From Acidobacteriota bacterium (GTDB lineage Bacteria; Acidobacteriota; Terriglobia; UBA7540), in NCBI GenBank assembly GCA_021827245.1, contig JAKAWN010000096.1, positions 1 to 17,968 of the forward strand: DNA of 17,968 bases. The letters run 5' to 3'. Of this stretch, positions 8,601-14,382 are shown piece by piece. A model generated the notes under the pieces. The model did no database searches. It was not told the DNA's origin and saw nothing but the letters and a program-made list of their open reading frames with translations. Each line of letters opens with the position of its first letter. The first letter of the stretch is position 1. The position numbers and the translations under genes were made by a program.

Positions 8601-9036
8601 GTATGTCGGTCACATGGCGGCATTGATCGACGCCGGCTCGGCCTCCGATGGCGACATCTTCGCGTATCGCTTTCAGCAGTACCACCTCGGGCCGACCATC
8701 GGGTCGCGTACCTGGGCAGGCGTGCGCGGATATGACAACGAGTTCACTCTCCTTGATGGCGGACGGCAGGTGGTATCCGAAGTCGCTATGTACGGAACCG
8801 ACTCGAAGTGGGTGGTCGAAAATATCGGCGTAGTTCCTTCGATTCCGGTGCACGTCAATCCCGGACTGTTGGCAGAACATAATCGTGACACCCAGATCGA
8901 AACCGCCGTCAACGTGCTGCTCAAGCAGATTGCGCACCATCCAGTGGCTGTGCCCCCGCCGCCGCCGTGGATGCCGGCATTCCCGAAACAGCCGGCATAT
9001 CCACCGTGCCCGGTGAAGGCCGGCACCTGCCAATAA
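5626..9036 (+). CDS. secreted tricorn-like S41 protease
   Basis: A 1136-residue homologue of tricorn protease, which cleaves peptides into small products. The ATG at 5626 has GAGG upstream and opens with a Sec signal peptide (LFLILISQNVVAQ, cut near residue 29), so an upstream in-frame ATG at 5557 is rejected. PD40/WD40-like propeller repeats fill about residues 35-565 (SPNGKWVAFTG, SPNGKWIAYIR, SPNGHWLTYTN). A Lys/Ser/Glu-rich linker (about 576-597) separates them from a second region. The core has GESHMYIFGG with probable catalytic His783, a PDZ-like domain (about 800-897), and the S41 domain (about 910-1090) with IIDDRWNLGG at 951-960 and SASDGDIF with Ser1007 aligned to the S41 nucleophile. 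ENIGVVP carries Glu1065, the counterpart of tricorn Glu1023. A Pro-rich tail ends it. Residue roles are by motif alignment from memory. Unlike archaeal cytosolic tricorn it is exported. Confidence 0.93.
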   Translation: MTFRTFKTFACALGAALFLILISQNVVAQEVPGPVQALIRYPSIHGDAVVFEAGGAVWKVGVEGGEAVRLTTDSGYDSHPAVSPNGKWVAFTGWYRGNTDVYVVSIDGGPVKQLTWRSINKPINGKIRIAPDNIVIGWTPDSRDVVFLTQRDSFNPQIERAFEMPITGGLPTALPMPWTGPLSFNSGGTVVAYNKLSRILRAFHRKHYYGGQADNIYTYNLATGASTQLTHWKGEDTFPLWVGDKLFFASDRGPNGVLNLWEKNLKTGSTRQVTHFAVYDVDWPSAGNTGIAMSDGGKLYVYSFRTGKVKQVPVTVPLSGSHTLPYEYAAAKMIRGAGVAPDGKLAVFSARGALFTVPVSYGHTTDLSKTVASNDKDPAWSPNGKWIAYIRDDGLDSQVMLRAADGQGSPRALTQEADLTYSGPLAWSPNGHWLTYTNSRQQLWLVNTKTGARKEVTSDPQMVVGAFQDAAFSPDSRWLAFSKHLPNHLRALFIYGIDSGVLHQVSRGNFSDSHPVFSHNGKYLFFVSARLVNPVLSSYNFGASGVVPDGLYVTTLQASTPSPFAPRTQHPTAPSHKPKHGKSKSEGESKSKNKPAVPQVKIDFPGLIERAVQVPVPAANIMQVAQFKGVVYYATAPVPVLGGAIPGEVPQLRAYNLTKRKGLTLAQGKGIGKGFALSADGSTLLYEQHGHWVLRPAVFKNQAKVKTLNTANMQLRVDPRAEWREIFNEAWRNVSDYFVNPDLIKSKWAAVGKQYRALLPLVQDREDLNYVIANMIGSLGESHMYIFGGAMGWKTAPQPTAGLGVEFALNAKAGRYYLKRIFHGDNTVPGYYAPLAQPGLKVKEGDYVLAINGQPLAAPTNPYELLQGTLGQTISLTVAATPTGEPWTILVKPIVNSGKLHLLHWINNNRREVAKLSDGRIGYVYLDDMEATGLHEFVRQFYSQINKPGLIIDDRWNLGGFIDTILFNQLTQKIAAAWIDRHGAYFQSPEDAYVGHMAALIDAGSASDGDIFAYRFQQYHLGPTIGSRTWAGVRGYDNEFTLLDGGRQVVSEVAMYGTDSKWVVENIGVVPSIPVHVNPGLLAEHNRDTQIETAVNVLLKQIAHHPVAVPPPPPWMPAFPKQPAYPPCPVKAGTCQ

Positions 9037-9283
9037 GTGATGCGCAGGCTCTCCGGGTCGGAGGTGCTGTTGAGGCTTGCCTCGCTACGCGACACAGCGG
9101 GCGGTTCGACGGGCTGCCGAAAGGACCGGCCAGACCCATGCGCCGCCGAATCGAGGCTGGACAGTGGCTGGCGACAGGCAGCCGGTCCAGCAAGTCTTGG
9201 GGTTCCCACAGTGCGGTGGTCCCGGGAGCGTCAGACCACGGTCAACGGTGGAGTCATGGCGAATGACGACAGGCTTGCGCACC
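9037..9283. other. non-coding or unrecognisable decayed stretch
   Basis: The short GC-rich open frames on both strands here are out of frame with each other and match no family I know. It could be the eroded middle of the integrase gene whose C-terminal remnant follows at 9284, but I cannot align it. Confidence 0.35.
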
Positions 9284-9511
9284 TGTCACCATAAGCTCGA
9301 AGAGTGTCTCGATGAATCCATCGCGTCGGCCGGGATCGCTGACGACAAAGACGCACCGCTCTTCCGCACTACGGGCTGCTTCACCGGCATCATCCACCGG
9401 ATGACCCAGCCCGACGCCTGCCGTATGATCCGGTGACGGGCTCGGAGAGCCGGAATCAGAACGCTGATCGGCAATCACAGTCTGCGAGCCCCGCGGATCA
9501 CTGTTTTTTGA
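9284..9511 (+). pseudogene. C-terminal remnant of a tyrosine recombinase (phage-type integrase)
   Basis: The plus frame reads CHHKLEECLDESIASAGIAD, then DAPLFRTTG, TQPDACRMIR, a TGA at 9434-9436, and RARRAGIRTLIGNHSLRAPR before a second stop at 9509-9511. This order matches the catalytic-domain pattern of a common bacterial integrase family (HHNLE.YLDAYI..AGI, PLFRT, TQ..AY.MIRRR, AGI.T.IGNHSFRATGIT), with the HxxR box as HSLR. The internal TGA sits where CGA (Arg) is expected, a one-base change. The N-terminal half and the final Tyr region are missing. Clearly non-functional; a scar of a lost mobile element between the protease and transporter genes. Confidence 0.7.
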
Positions 9512-9680
9512 GCTTGGCGCCTTTGCGAGCGCTTTCTCGCAGTTGAGGCAATGTTTTCTGCTACAGTCCGCCCCTCAGCGTCAGAAATTGCACCAGTTCC
9601 TTCGACATCGGCAGTGAGGGCTGAGCATCGGGACATGTGACCGAAATCACCACCGGCAAAACGGCATTAGAGCCTGCAAC

Positions 9681-10661
9681 CTACGCGGCGTGTGCTCCCG
9701 CAATCAAAGCCACGGCCACACTGTAGAGCAGAAACATCAAGACTAAAAAAGACCAGGCTTTCCGATTCGCCCCTGCAAATTCCCGCCACGCCAGCACCCC
9801 CCACAGTGCAGCTATCACGGGAGCTGATTGGCCGATAGCGTAAGAGATAGCCACTCCCGCCACTTTCGCGGCGACGAAGTTGAAGGTCGTGCCCAGGCCC
9901 CACACCACGCCGCCCAGAAAACCCAGATAGTGGTTTCTGGCTCCCGCAGCAAAATATCCAGAAAACTTCACCGGCTCGCCCGTCAGCGGCTTGCGCATTA
10001 AATAGACGTTCGCCACCAGGCAGGACAGGAGCGCCCCCAGGCTGAACAGCACGATGATACTGTAAGGTGTGAGGGAGTGCGCACCGGTTAGAGCCTTGGT
10101 CACGAAGGGAGCAAACGCGCCCATTAAAACGCCCGAGACGACATTGATTGCGATCCCCTTGCGCGAGACCTTCACGCCGGTCGCGCCCAAATTCCTGTAG
10201 GCCATTGCGTCGAAGACAACAGCAGCGATAGCCAGCGCCACTCCCCCGCCCAGGTAGAGGGGGTTGCCGATCGGCTGGATTATGTAACTGACCGCTACGC
10301 CTTCCACAATGGCAATGCCGACGCAAATCGGAACTGCCACCGCCATGCCTGTTAAGGCGATTCCAGCCACCTGCAGGAGGTTGGCAGCGTTGAAAATGAA
10401 ACCCGCAACCAAGGCATAAAACCAGTGGGCAGTGTCAGCGGTCCGCAGATTGTGCAGAAAAGACTCGCCGCTTGAGCCGAAGCTGCCCATAGTCAGCGCC
10501 AGCACCAACGACAGAATGACCACTCCGAAGATGTAGTCCCAGTAATAAAGCTCGAAACGATAACCGCGAGCCGCCTTGTAGCTGTTTGCCCAGGAACCCC
10601 AGCAAATCATCGTGATGATGGTCATCACCACGGCCAAAGAATAAGTTGTCGGAAGGAACAT
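9681..10661 (-). CDS. GRP/RhaT-like sugar permease of the drug/metabolite transporter superfamily
   Basis: A 326-residue integral membrane protein with about ten hydrophobic segments spread evenly from residue 7 to the C-terminus. Motifs MICWGSWANSYKAARGYRFE at the first helix-loop, YYWDYIFGVV, FNAANLLQVAGIALTGMAVA and GGVVWGLGTTFNFVAA place it with glucose/ribose-porter and rhamnose-transporter-like members of the DMT superfamily, which import sugars with protons. The substrate is not deducible. The ATG at 10661 has AGGCGG 8 nt upstream. It lies 188 bp downstream of rpiB on the same strand with no clear terminator between, so shared transcription is possible. The pairing of a sugar permease with a sugar-phosphate isomerase supports a role in pentose or hexose use. 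Confidence 0.85.
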   Translation of the reverse strand: MFLPTTYSLAVVMTIITMICWGSWANSYKAARGYRFELYYWDYIFGVVILSLVLALTMGSFGSSGESFLHNLRTADTAHWFYALVAGFIFNAANLLQVAGIALTGMAVAVPICVGIAIVEGVAVSYIIQPIGNPLYLGGGVALAIAAVVFDAMAYRNLGATGVKVSRKGIAINVVSGVLMGAFAPFVTKALTGAHSLTPYSIIVLFSLGALLSCLVANVYLMRKPLTGEPVKFSGYFAAGARNHYLGFLGGVVWGLGTTFNFVAAKVAGVAISYAIGQSAPVIAALWGVLAWREFAGANRKAWSFLVLMFLLYSVAVALIAGAHAA

Positions 10662-10849
10662 TCTTGTTTCCGCCTTCCAGGAGCTTTAGCCCGGCCGGCT
10701 TCCGTACGTTTGCCTTGCGCTTTCGTCAGCCGAACAAACGGCTCCGACGGGAATGTCGACACCGTGAAACAAAGAGCTCATCCCCGTGGCGAGGGCCGGC
10801 ACGGCGCTGCCTGGCCACAGGCGAATTCATTGAGGAGTATCCGCGGAGG

Positions 10850-11329
10850 TCAAGAGTTTTGCGACCATTCCAACGCTGCGGCGCGTTCCATCTCTCCCAG
10901 CTTGGCGACGCGCCTTCGGAACTCTCCCGCGGTGCTGAAACTGGCGGAAAGGAAGGCCCGGAGACAATCTTTGGCGAGTTCATCGCCAACGACCTGAGCC
11001 CCGAGGCAAACAACGTTAACGTTATCGTGTTCCACACATTGATGAGCGCAATAAACATCGTGGCATAGGGAGGCGCGGATTCCGGGAATTTTGTTGGCAG
11101 CGATACAGGCGCCCACTCCAGTTCCACATACGAGAACGCCGCGTTCAGCCTTTCCTTCTCGCACGCGAGCGCAGACAGCCCTTGCGATGTCCGGGAAATC
11201 GACTGGGGCCGGGTCGTATGAACCACAGTCCTTAACACTGTGACCCTCATTCTTCAAGAACTCTATGACAAGGCCTTTCAAATGGAAGCCGGCGTGATCG
11301 CCGCCAATTGCCAAGGAAAGTTTATTCAT
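10850..11329 (-). CDS. rpiB: ribose-5-phosphate isomerase B (RpiB/LacAB family)
   Basis: A 159-residue cytosolic isomerase interconverting ribose 5-phosphate and ribulose 5-phosphate in the pentose phosphate pathway; some relatives act on allose or galactose phosphates. Family marks are GGDHAG at the start (Asp11-His12), CGTGVG with catalytic Cys68, NKIPGIRASLCHD, and EHDNVNVVCLG with His101, the counterpart of the RpiB His99 region. Length is normal. The ATG at 11329 has AGGAGG 7 nt upstream. That ribosome-binding site overlaps the TAG that ends the parE remnant, so rpiB now sits directly behind the broken toxin-antitoxin operon and may depend on its promoter. A sugar permease gene follows downstream. 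Confidence 0.92.
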   Translation of the reverse strand: MNKLSLAIGGDHAGFHLKGLVIEFLKNEGHSVKDCGSYDPAPVDFPDIARAVCARVREGKAERGVLVCGTGVGACIAANKIPGIRASLCHDVYCAHQCVEHDNVNVVCLGAQVVGDELAKDCLRAFLSASFSTAGEFRRRVAKLGEMERAAALEWSQNS

Positions 11330-11340
11330 AGTAATGCCTC

Positions 11341-11549
11341 CTATGTGGTTTTGGGCGCCGCTGACCGGCCTTGATATACGAGCTTGAGGCCGGGCGGGTG
11401 GCCGATGCCAAGTGTCCTGGCCAGCTTTCTGATGGCCGTTTCTATCTTATCGAGCACCCATTCCGCCGTCTGGCGGTTGTCGCTGGCCAGGTCGTCCTTG
11501 GTCTCCACGAGATGCCGGCGGGCGAGCGGCGTGAGGACAAACGAGTCAT
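11341..11549 (-). pseudogene. parE: ParE-family toxin remnant, frameshifted and truncated
   Basis: The frame reads SFVLTPLARRHLVETKDDLA, SDNRQTAEWVLDKIETAIRK and LARTLGIGH, a typical ParE/RelE-superfamily N-terminal two-thirds. The ATG (11549-11547) overlaps the parD stop as TGATG, the classic coupled arrangement, but it is out of frame with the homologous region. One base is missing within codons 2-3 (about 11544-11546). After GIGH the usual ParE beta-strands and final segment are absent, and the frame runs into a TAG at 11343-11341 next to the rpiB ribosome-binding site. The toxin is therefore dead twice over: start frame lost and C-terminus replaced. Confidence 0.65.
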
Positions 11550-11808
11550 CAAGCGCGCCCGGACGGCCGGTACCGGCGGATCTCGCGCAAGGCCTCAGGC
11601 CCGTCCACGAATTCGTTCCGGTCAGCTTGCGCGCTCCCGCGGGCGATCTCCTTGCGCAGCTCCTCGATCCACAGCCTCTTCAGGTCCTCGCCCTCTTTGA
11701 GCAGACGCAGCCCTCGCGGACCACCTCGCTCTGCGACTGGTAGAGGCCCGAAGCGACCAGCTCGGCGACGGATTGTCCAAAGACCGGGCCCAGGTTGGCG
11801 CTCATCAT
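11549..11808 (-). pseudogene. parD: ParD-family antitoxin with a single-base frameshift
   Basis: From ATG codons at 11808 and 11805 (GGAAGG just upstream) the product reads MSANLGPVFGQSVAELVASG and LYQSQSEVVREG, the ribbon-helix-helix DNA-binding part of ParD-like antitoxins. It then loses frame. In the next frame GLRLLKEGEDLKRLWIEELR and the acidic tail continue to a TGA at 11549. A single missing base in the C run at 11711-11713 (a G run on the coding strand) restores the expected VVREGLRLLKE join. The span from the 11808 ATG to the stop is 260 bases, one short of 87 codons. Either a true mutation or a sequencing error; the separate damage in parE supports real decay. Confidence 0.7.
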
Positions 11809-11834
11809 TACCTTCCAGGAAGAATCCACCGCGG

Positions 11835-11870
11835 CTGTCAATAGTTGTCAATCTTGGACAATTAGGACAG
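11835..11870 (-). promoter_or_regulatory. nested inverted repeats, probable ParD operator
   Basis: Two nested inverted repeats lie 27-62 nt upstream of the parD start. The outer pair is CTGTC (11835-11839) with GACAG (11866-11870). The inner pair is TTGTC (11845-11849) with GACAA (11857-11861). ParD-type antitoxins bind such repeats to repress their own operon. Role inferred from position and symmetry. Confidence 0.45.
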
Positions 11871-11890
11871 TCTTCCCTGGAGGCTATGAG

Positions 11891-11899
11891 ACTATAACA
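11891..11899 (-). promoter_or_regulatory. extended -10 promoter element for parDE
   Basis: The minus strand reads TGTTATAGT, a TGn extended -10 with TATAGT, starting transcription near 11884 just before the operator-like repeats. No good -35 is present, which is acceptable for extended -10 promoters. It may now also supply transcription to rpiB. Confidence 0.35.
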
Positions 11900-11943
11900 T
11901 AAAGGGGGTTATGGGGGATTTTAACTTGAAAGGCTAGTCGGGA

Positions 11944-12120
11944 CTAACGGCTGGGTTTGCTGCGGCCACGCTTTTCGGCATCTTCCCAGGACCGAGTCTT
12001 GGCACTGATCCGGCGATACTTGCCTGAACTCCCCTCTTTGTAAATTAGCAGACCTTTCGGGCAGCGGCATTTTTGCCAACCGCCACCACGGTGCCTGTCA
12101 CTGCAATTTCTGCTATGACG
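11944..12120 (-). pseudogene. N-terminal remnant of a tyrosine recombinase/integrase
   Basis: The minus frame reads RHSRNCSDRHRGGGWQKCRC, PKGLLIYKEGSSGKYRRISA and KTRSWEDAEKR, then a foreign short tail to a stop at 11944. The Cys/His-rich opening, the CRCPK.L box and the SAKTRSWE.AE motif are typical of the N-terminus of a widespread integrase family in soil bacteria. The usual start Met is replaced by Val, no ribosome-binding site is seen, and the core-binding and catalytic domains are gone. It points opposite to the C-terminal remnant at 9284-9511, and family details suggest a different integrase. Confidence 0.65.
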
Positions 12121-12323
12121 AACAACAACTGTGACAGCCCTGACGCAAAAAGAAACCGGGGCTGGATCAAGTCCAACCCCGATTGTGGGTTCTTGGCTTT
12201 CCATCCCGGCAACACCCCCGAAGCCCTTATATCGGCCAGAGGAGCAAAAAACGCCGAGTATGCCAAAAATATGCCGAGTTTTTCCACCCTGTCCTCAATT
12301 GGTTGAGGACAAGTCGCTTGCGC
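12121..12323. other. spacer downstream of glnA with hairpin
   Basis: No gene seen. GTCCTCAA (12291-12298) and TTGAGGAC (12303-12310) form a perfect 8-bp stem with a TTGG loop, 14 nt past the glnA stop. On the glnA strand it is followed by a GGAAAAAC stretch rather than T, with T runs only 27 and more nt later. It could stabilise the mRNA end or act as a weak terminator. Confidence 0.45.
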
Positions 12324-13733
12324 TTAAATGTCGTAATACAGCGCAAACTCGTAGGGATGGGGCCGAGTATTGACGGCCTGGACTTCGTTCTTCAACTTAT
12401 AGTCGATCCAGGTTTCGACCAGTTCTTCGCTAAAGACGTCTCCCTTGAGCAGGAAGTCGTGATCCTTTTCCAGGGCCTTCAGTGATTCTTCAAGCGACCC
12501 GGGAAGTGACGGCACCTTCTTGAGATCCTCGGGACCGAGATCGTAAATGTCCTTATCGAGCGGCTCGCCGGGATCAATCTTGTTCTCGATACCGTCCACG
12601 CCAGCCATCATCATGGCGGCGAAGGCGAGGTACGGATTGCAGGATGGGTCCGGCGGCCGATACTCAACCCGTTTCGCCTTCGGGCTGGGCGAGTACATGG
12701 GGATACGGCAGGCCGCGCTGCGGTTCCTGCGGGAATAGGCGAGATTGACCGGAGCCTCAAAGCCCGGCACCAGCCGCTTGTAGGAATTGGTCGTGGGCGC
12801 GATCAGTGCGGCGAGGGCTGGGGAGTGGTGCAACAACCCGCCGATATACCACAGCCCTATCTGGCTGAACCCCGCGTAAAGGTCGCCGGCGAACAGTGGC
12901 TTGCCGTCCTTCCACAAACTCTGGTGAGTGTGCATGCCGGAGCCGTTGTCCTGGAAGATGGGTTTGGGCATGAAAGTTACAGTCTTACCGTACTGGCGCG
13001 CGACGTTGCGAATGATGTATTTGTAAATCATCATCGCATCAGCCGACTTCAGAAGAGAATCAAATTTCTGGTCGATTTCCGCCTGGCCTCCGGTAGCCAC
13101 TTCATGGTGGTGGCACTCGATGGTTAGTCCGGCTTTCTCCATCGCCAGCACCATTTCGGAGCGCAGATCCTGATAGTGGTCCGTGGGCGGGACAGGAAAA
13201 TACCCTTCCTTGTACCGCGGCCGGTAACCAAGGTTGTCTTTTTCACGGCCGGAATTCCAGCGGCCCTCCTCGGCGTCGATAAAGTAGTAGCCGTGCTGTT
13301 GCGCTTGATCAAAGCGTACGTTGTCAAAAATAAAGAACTCCGCCTCTGCACCGAAGAACGCGGTATCGGCAATACCTGTGAAGGCGAGGTACGTCTCAGC
13401 CTTCTTCGCAATATGGCGCGGGTCCTTCAAATAGTGTTGCTTGGTGACAGGATCGGTAATGTCGCCGATCAACACCAGAGTGGGGACGTCGGTAAAAGGA
13501 TCGAGCATCGCAGTGGCGGGATCGGGGACCAGCAACATATCGCTTTCGTGAATAGCCGCCCAGCCCCGGATGCTGGAACCGTCCATACCGAACCCTTCTT
13601 CGAAAGAAGATTCCTCCAGTTGGTGTATCGGAAATGAAACATGGTGCCACAAACCAGGCAAGTCGGTAAATCGGACGTCGACCACTTTAACGTTATTGGC
13701 CTTGGCAAATTCAAGGACAGACTTCGGATTCAT
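12324..13733 (-). CDS. glnA: glutamine synthetase type I
   Basis: A 469-residue enzyme that makes glutamine from glutamate, ammonia and ATP in the cytosol, as a dodecamer in this family. It has the N-terminal beta-grasp part (to about residue 100) with FGMDGSSI (48-55), the catalytic part with [10 protein letters not shown] (Glu130, Glu132), [13 protein letters not shown] (208-220), [10 protein letters not shown] (263-272) and NRSAACRIP (337-345). Tyr397 in [10 protein letters not shown] matches exactly the adenylylation site of the enterobacterial enzyme, so control by an adenylyltransferase is likely. Length is standard. The ATG at 13733 has GGAGG 4 nt upstream. It is transcribed alone, divergent from typA, from a good sigma70 promoter at 13809-13837. 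Confidence 0.97.
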   Translation of the reverse strand: MNPKSVLEFAKANNVKVVDVRFTDLPGLWHHVSFPIHQLEESSFEEGFGMDGSSIRGWAAIHESDMLLVPDPATAMLDPFTDVPTLVLIGDITDPVTKQHYLKDPRHIAKKAETYLAFTGIADTAFFGAEAEFFIFDNVRFDQAQQHGYYFIDAEEGRWNSGREKDNLGYRPRYKEGYFPVPPTDHYQDLRSEMVLAMEKAGLTIECHHHEVATGGQAEIDQKFDSLLKSADAMMIYKYIIRNVARQYGKTVTFMPKPIFQDNGSGMHTHQSLWKDGKPLFAGDLYAGFSQIGLWYIGGLLHHSPALAALIAPTTNSYKRLVPGFEAPVNLAYSRRNRSAACRIPMYSPSPKAKRVEYRPPDPSCNPYLAFAAMMMAGVDGIENKIDPGEPLDKDIYDLGPEDLKKVPSLPGSLEESLKALEKDHDFLLKGDVFSEELVETWIDYKLKNEVQAVNTRPHPYEFALYYDI

Positions 13734-13808
13734 TTAGCCTCCATGTACAAAATTGTCTGCGTCTCACAAACCCCAGCAACATATGTCAAACTTGGATGAG
13801 AGCGAGTC

Positions 13809-13837
13809 AAGATACCGTGCCTCAAGCCGTTAGTCAA
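13809..13837 (-). promoter_or_regulatory. sigma70 promoter of glnA
   Basis: On the minus strand TTGACT (13837-13832), a 17-nt spacer and TATCTT (13814-13809) form a near-consensus promoter. The start is expected near 13802, giving a leader of about 70 nt. Confidence 0.55.
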
Positions 13838-13847
13838 GCTTTTGACT
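13832..13847. promoter_or_regulatory. AGTCAA palindrome over the glnA -35, possible operator
   Basis: AGTCAA (13832-13837), GCTT, TTGACT (13842-13847) form a perfect 6-bp inverted repeat covering the -35 box. A third AGTCAA lies at 13805-13810 near the -10 and start point. The arrangement suits a dimeric regulator; which one is unknown. Confidence 0.35.
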
Positions 13848-14382
13848 CAGAATCATTATTTACCGTCATCATAAACAAAACTTCTAGCTCGATGGCGGTC
13901 TTCCGCCAGATGCCTGCAGTGCGACAACATGTCTGGAATGAAAATGTTACGAGGTTGAATTCGGTGCCTTGCGGGATGTCGCAAAGGGCGTTTATCTTAC
14001 ACATGTAGCCGCTGTCAATCTGAAACGACTAGAGGTGTTGCCCGGCCCCAAAAAGATTCAGGCCGCACAGGCGAATCCGGCATGATGTCCAGAGGCTTCG
14101 GGAGGCAAGCGCTTTTCGAGTCTGAGTTCTCGGATTGGGTTTTATGGATTAACATAGAGGATTGGAGTTGCGCGCGTAGCCGCCCTTGATGGAAGACTTG
14201 CCAAAGGCTAACGTCAGCCTGATAGTTGAACGCACGGGGGCACAGGATCGCTGTTTCTGCAAGCATTTCAGCTTTCCACTCCAACACACGCTGGAGCTGT
14301 ATTGTGCAGTCGTCACTGGGGGCTCAGCCCGCCGCGTGTAAGTGTCCAAAATCTCTGAGCCAAAAATCTGAGTATGTAATTT
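13848..14382. other. rest of the glnA-typA divergent spacer, no gene seen
   Basis: The short open frames on either strand here have no recognisable content and no ribosome-binding sites. It must hold the typA promoter, but I see no clear -35/-10 pair. Two near-identical 13-14-nt units (CCAAAATCTCTGAG at 14346-14359 and CCAAAAATCTGAG at 14360-14372) lie in tandem just before the typA start. Confidence 0.45.

Noticed and set aside
7309..9033. 574-codon minus-strand open frame
   Set aside because: It is antisense to the tricorn catalytic part, which carries all conserved motifs. It is a shadow frame.
9564..9680. In-frame continuation after the sugar permease stop (minus strand), reading VAGSNAVLPVVISVTCPDAQ and MSKELVQFLTLRGGL
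   Set aside because: Thirty-nine open codons directly past the TAG look protein-like, but I cannot name a family and the length is within chance. No ribosome-binding site was confirmed.
11371..11743. Plus-strand open frames of about 110-119 codons
   Set aside because: They are antisense to the ParD/ParE remnant, which shows clear family sequence on the minus strand.
13734..14382. sigma54 promoter for glnA or typA
   Set aside because: No TGGCAC-N5-TTGC-like -24/-12 pair was found on either strand by eye.
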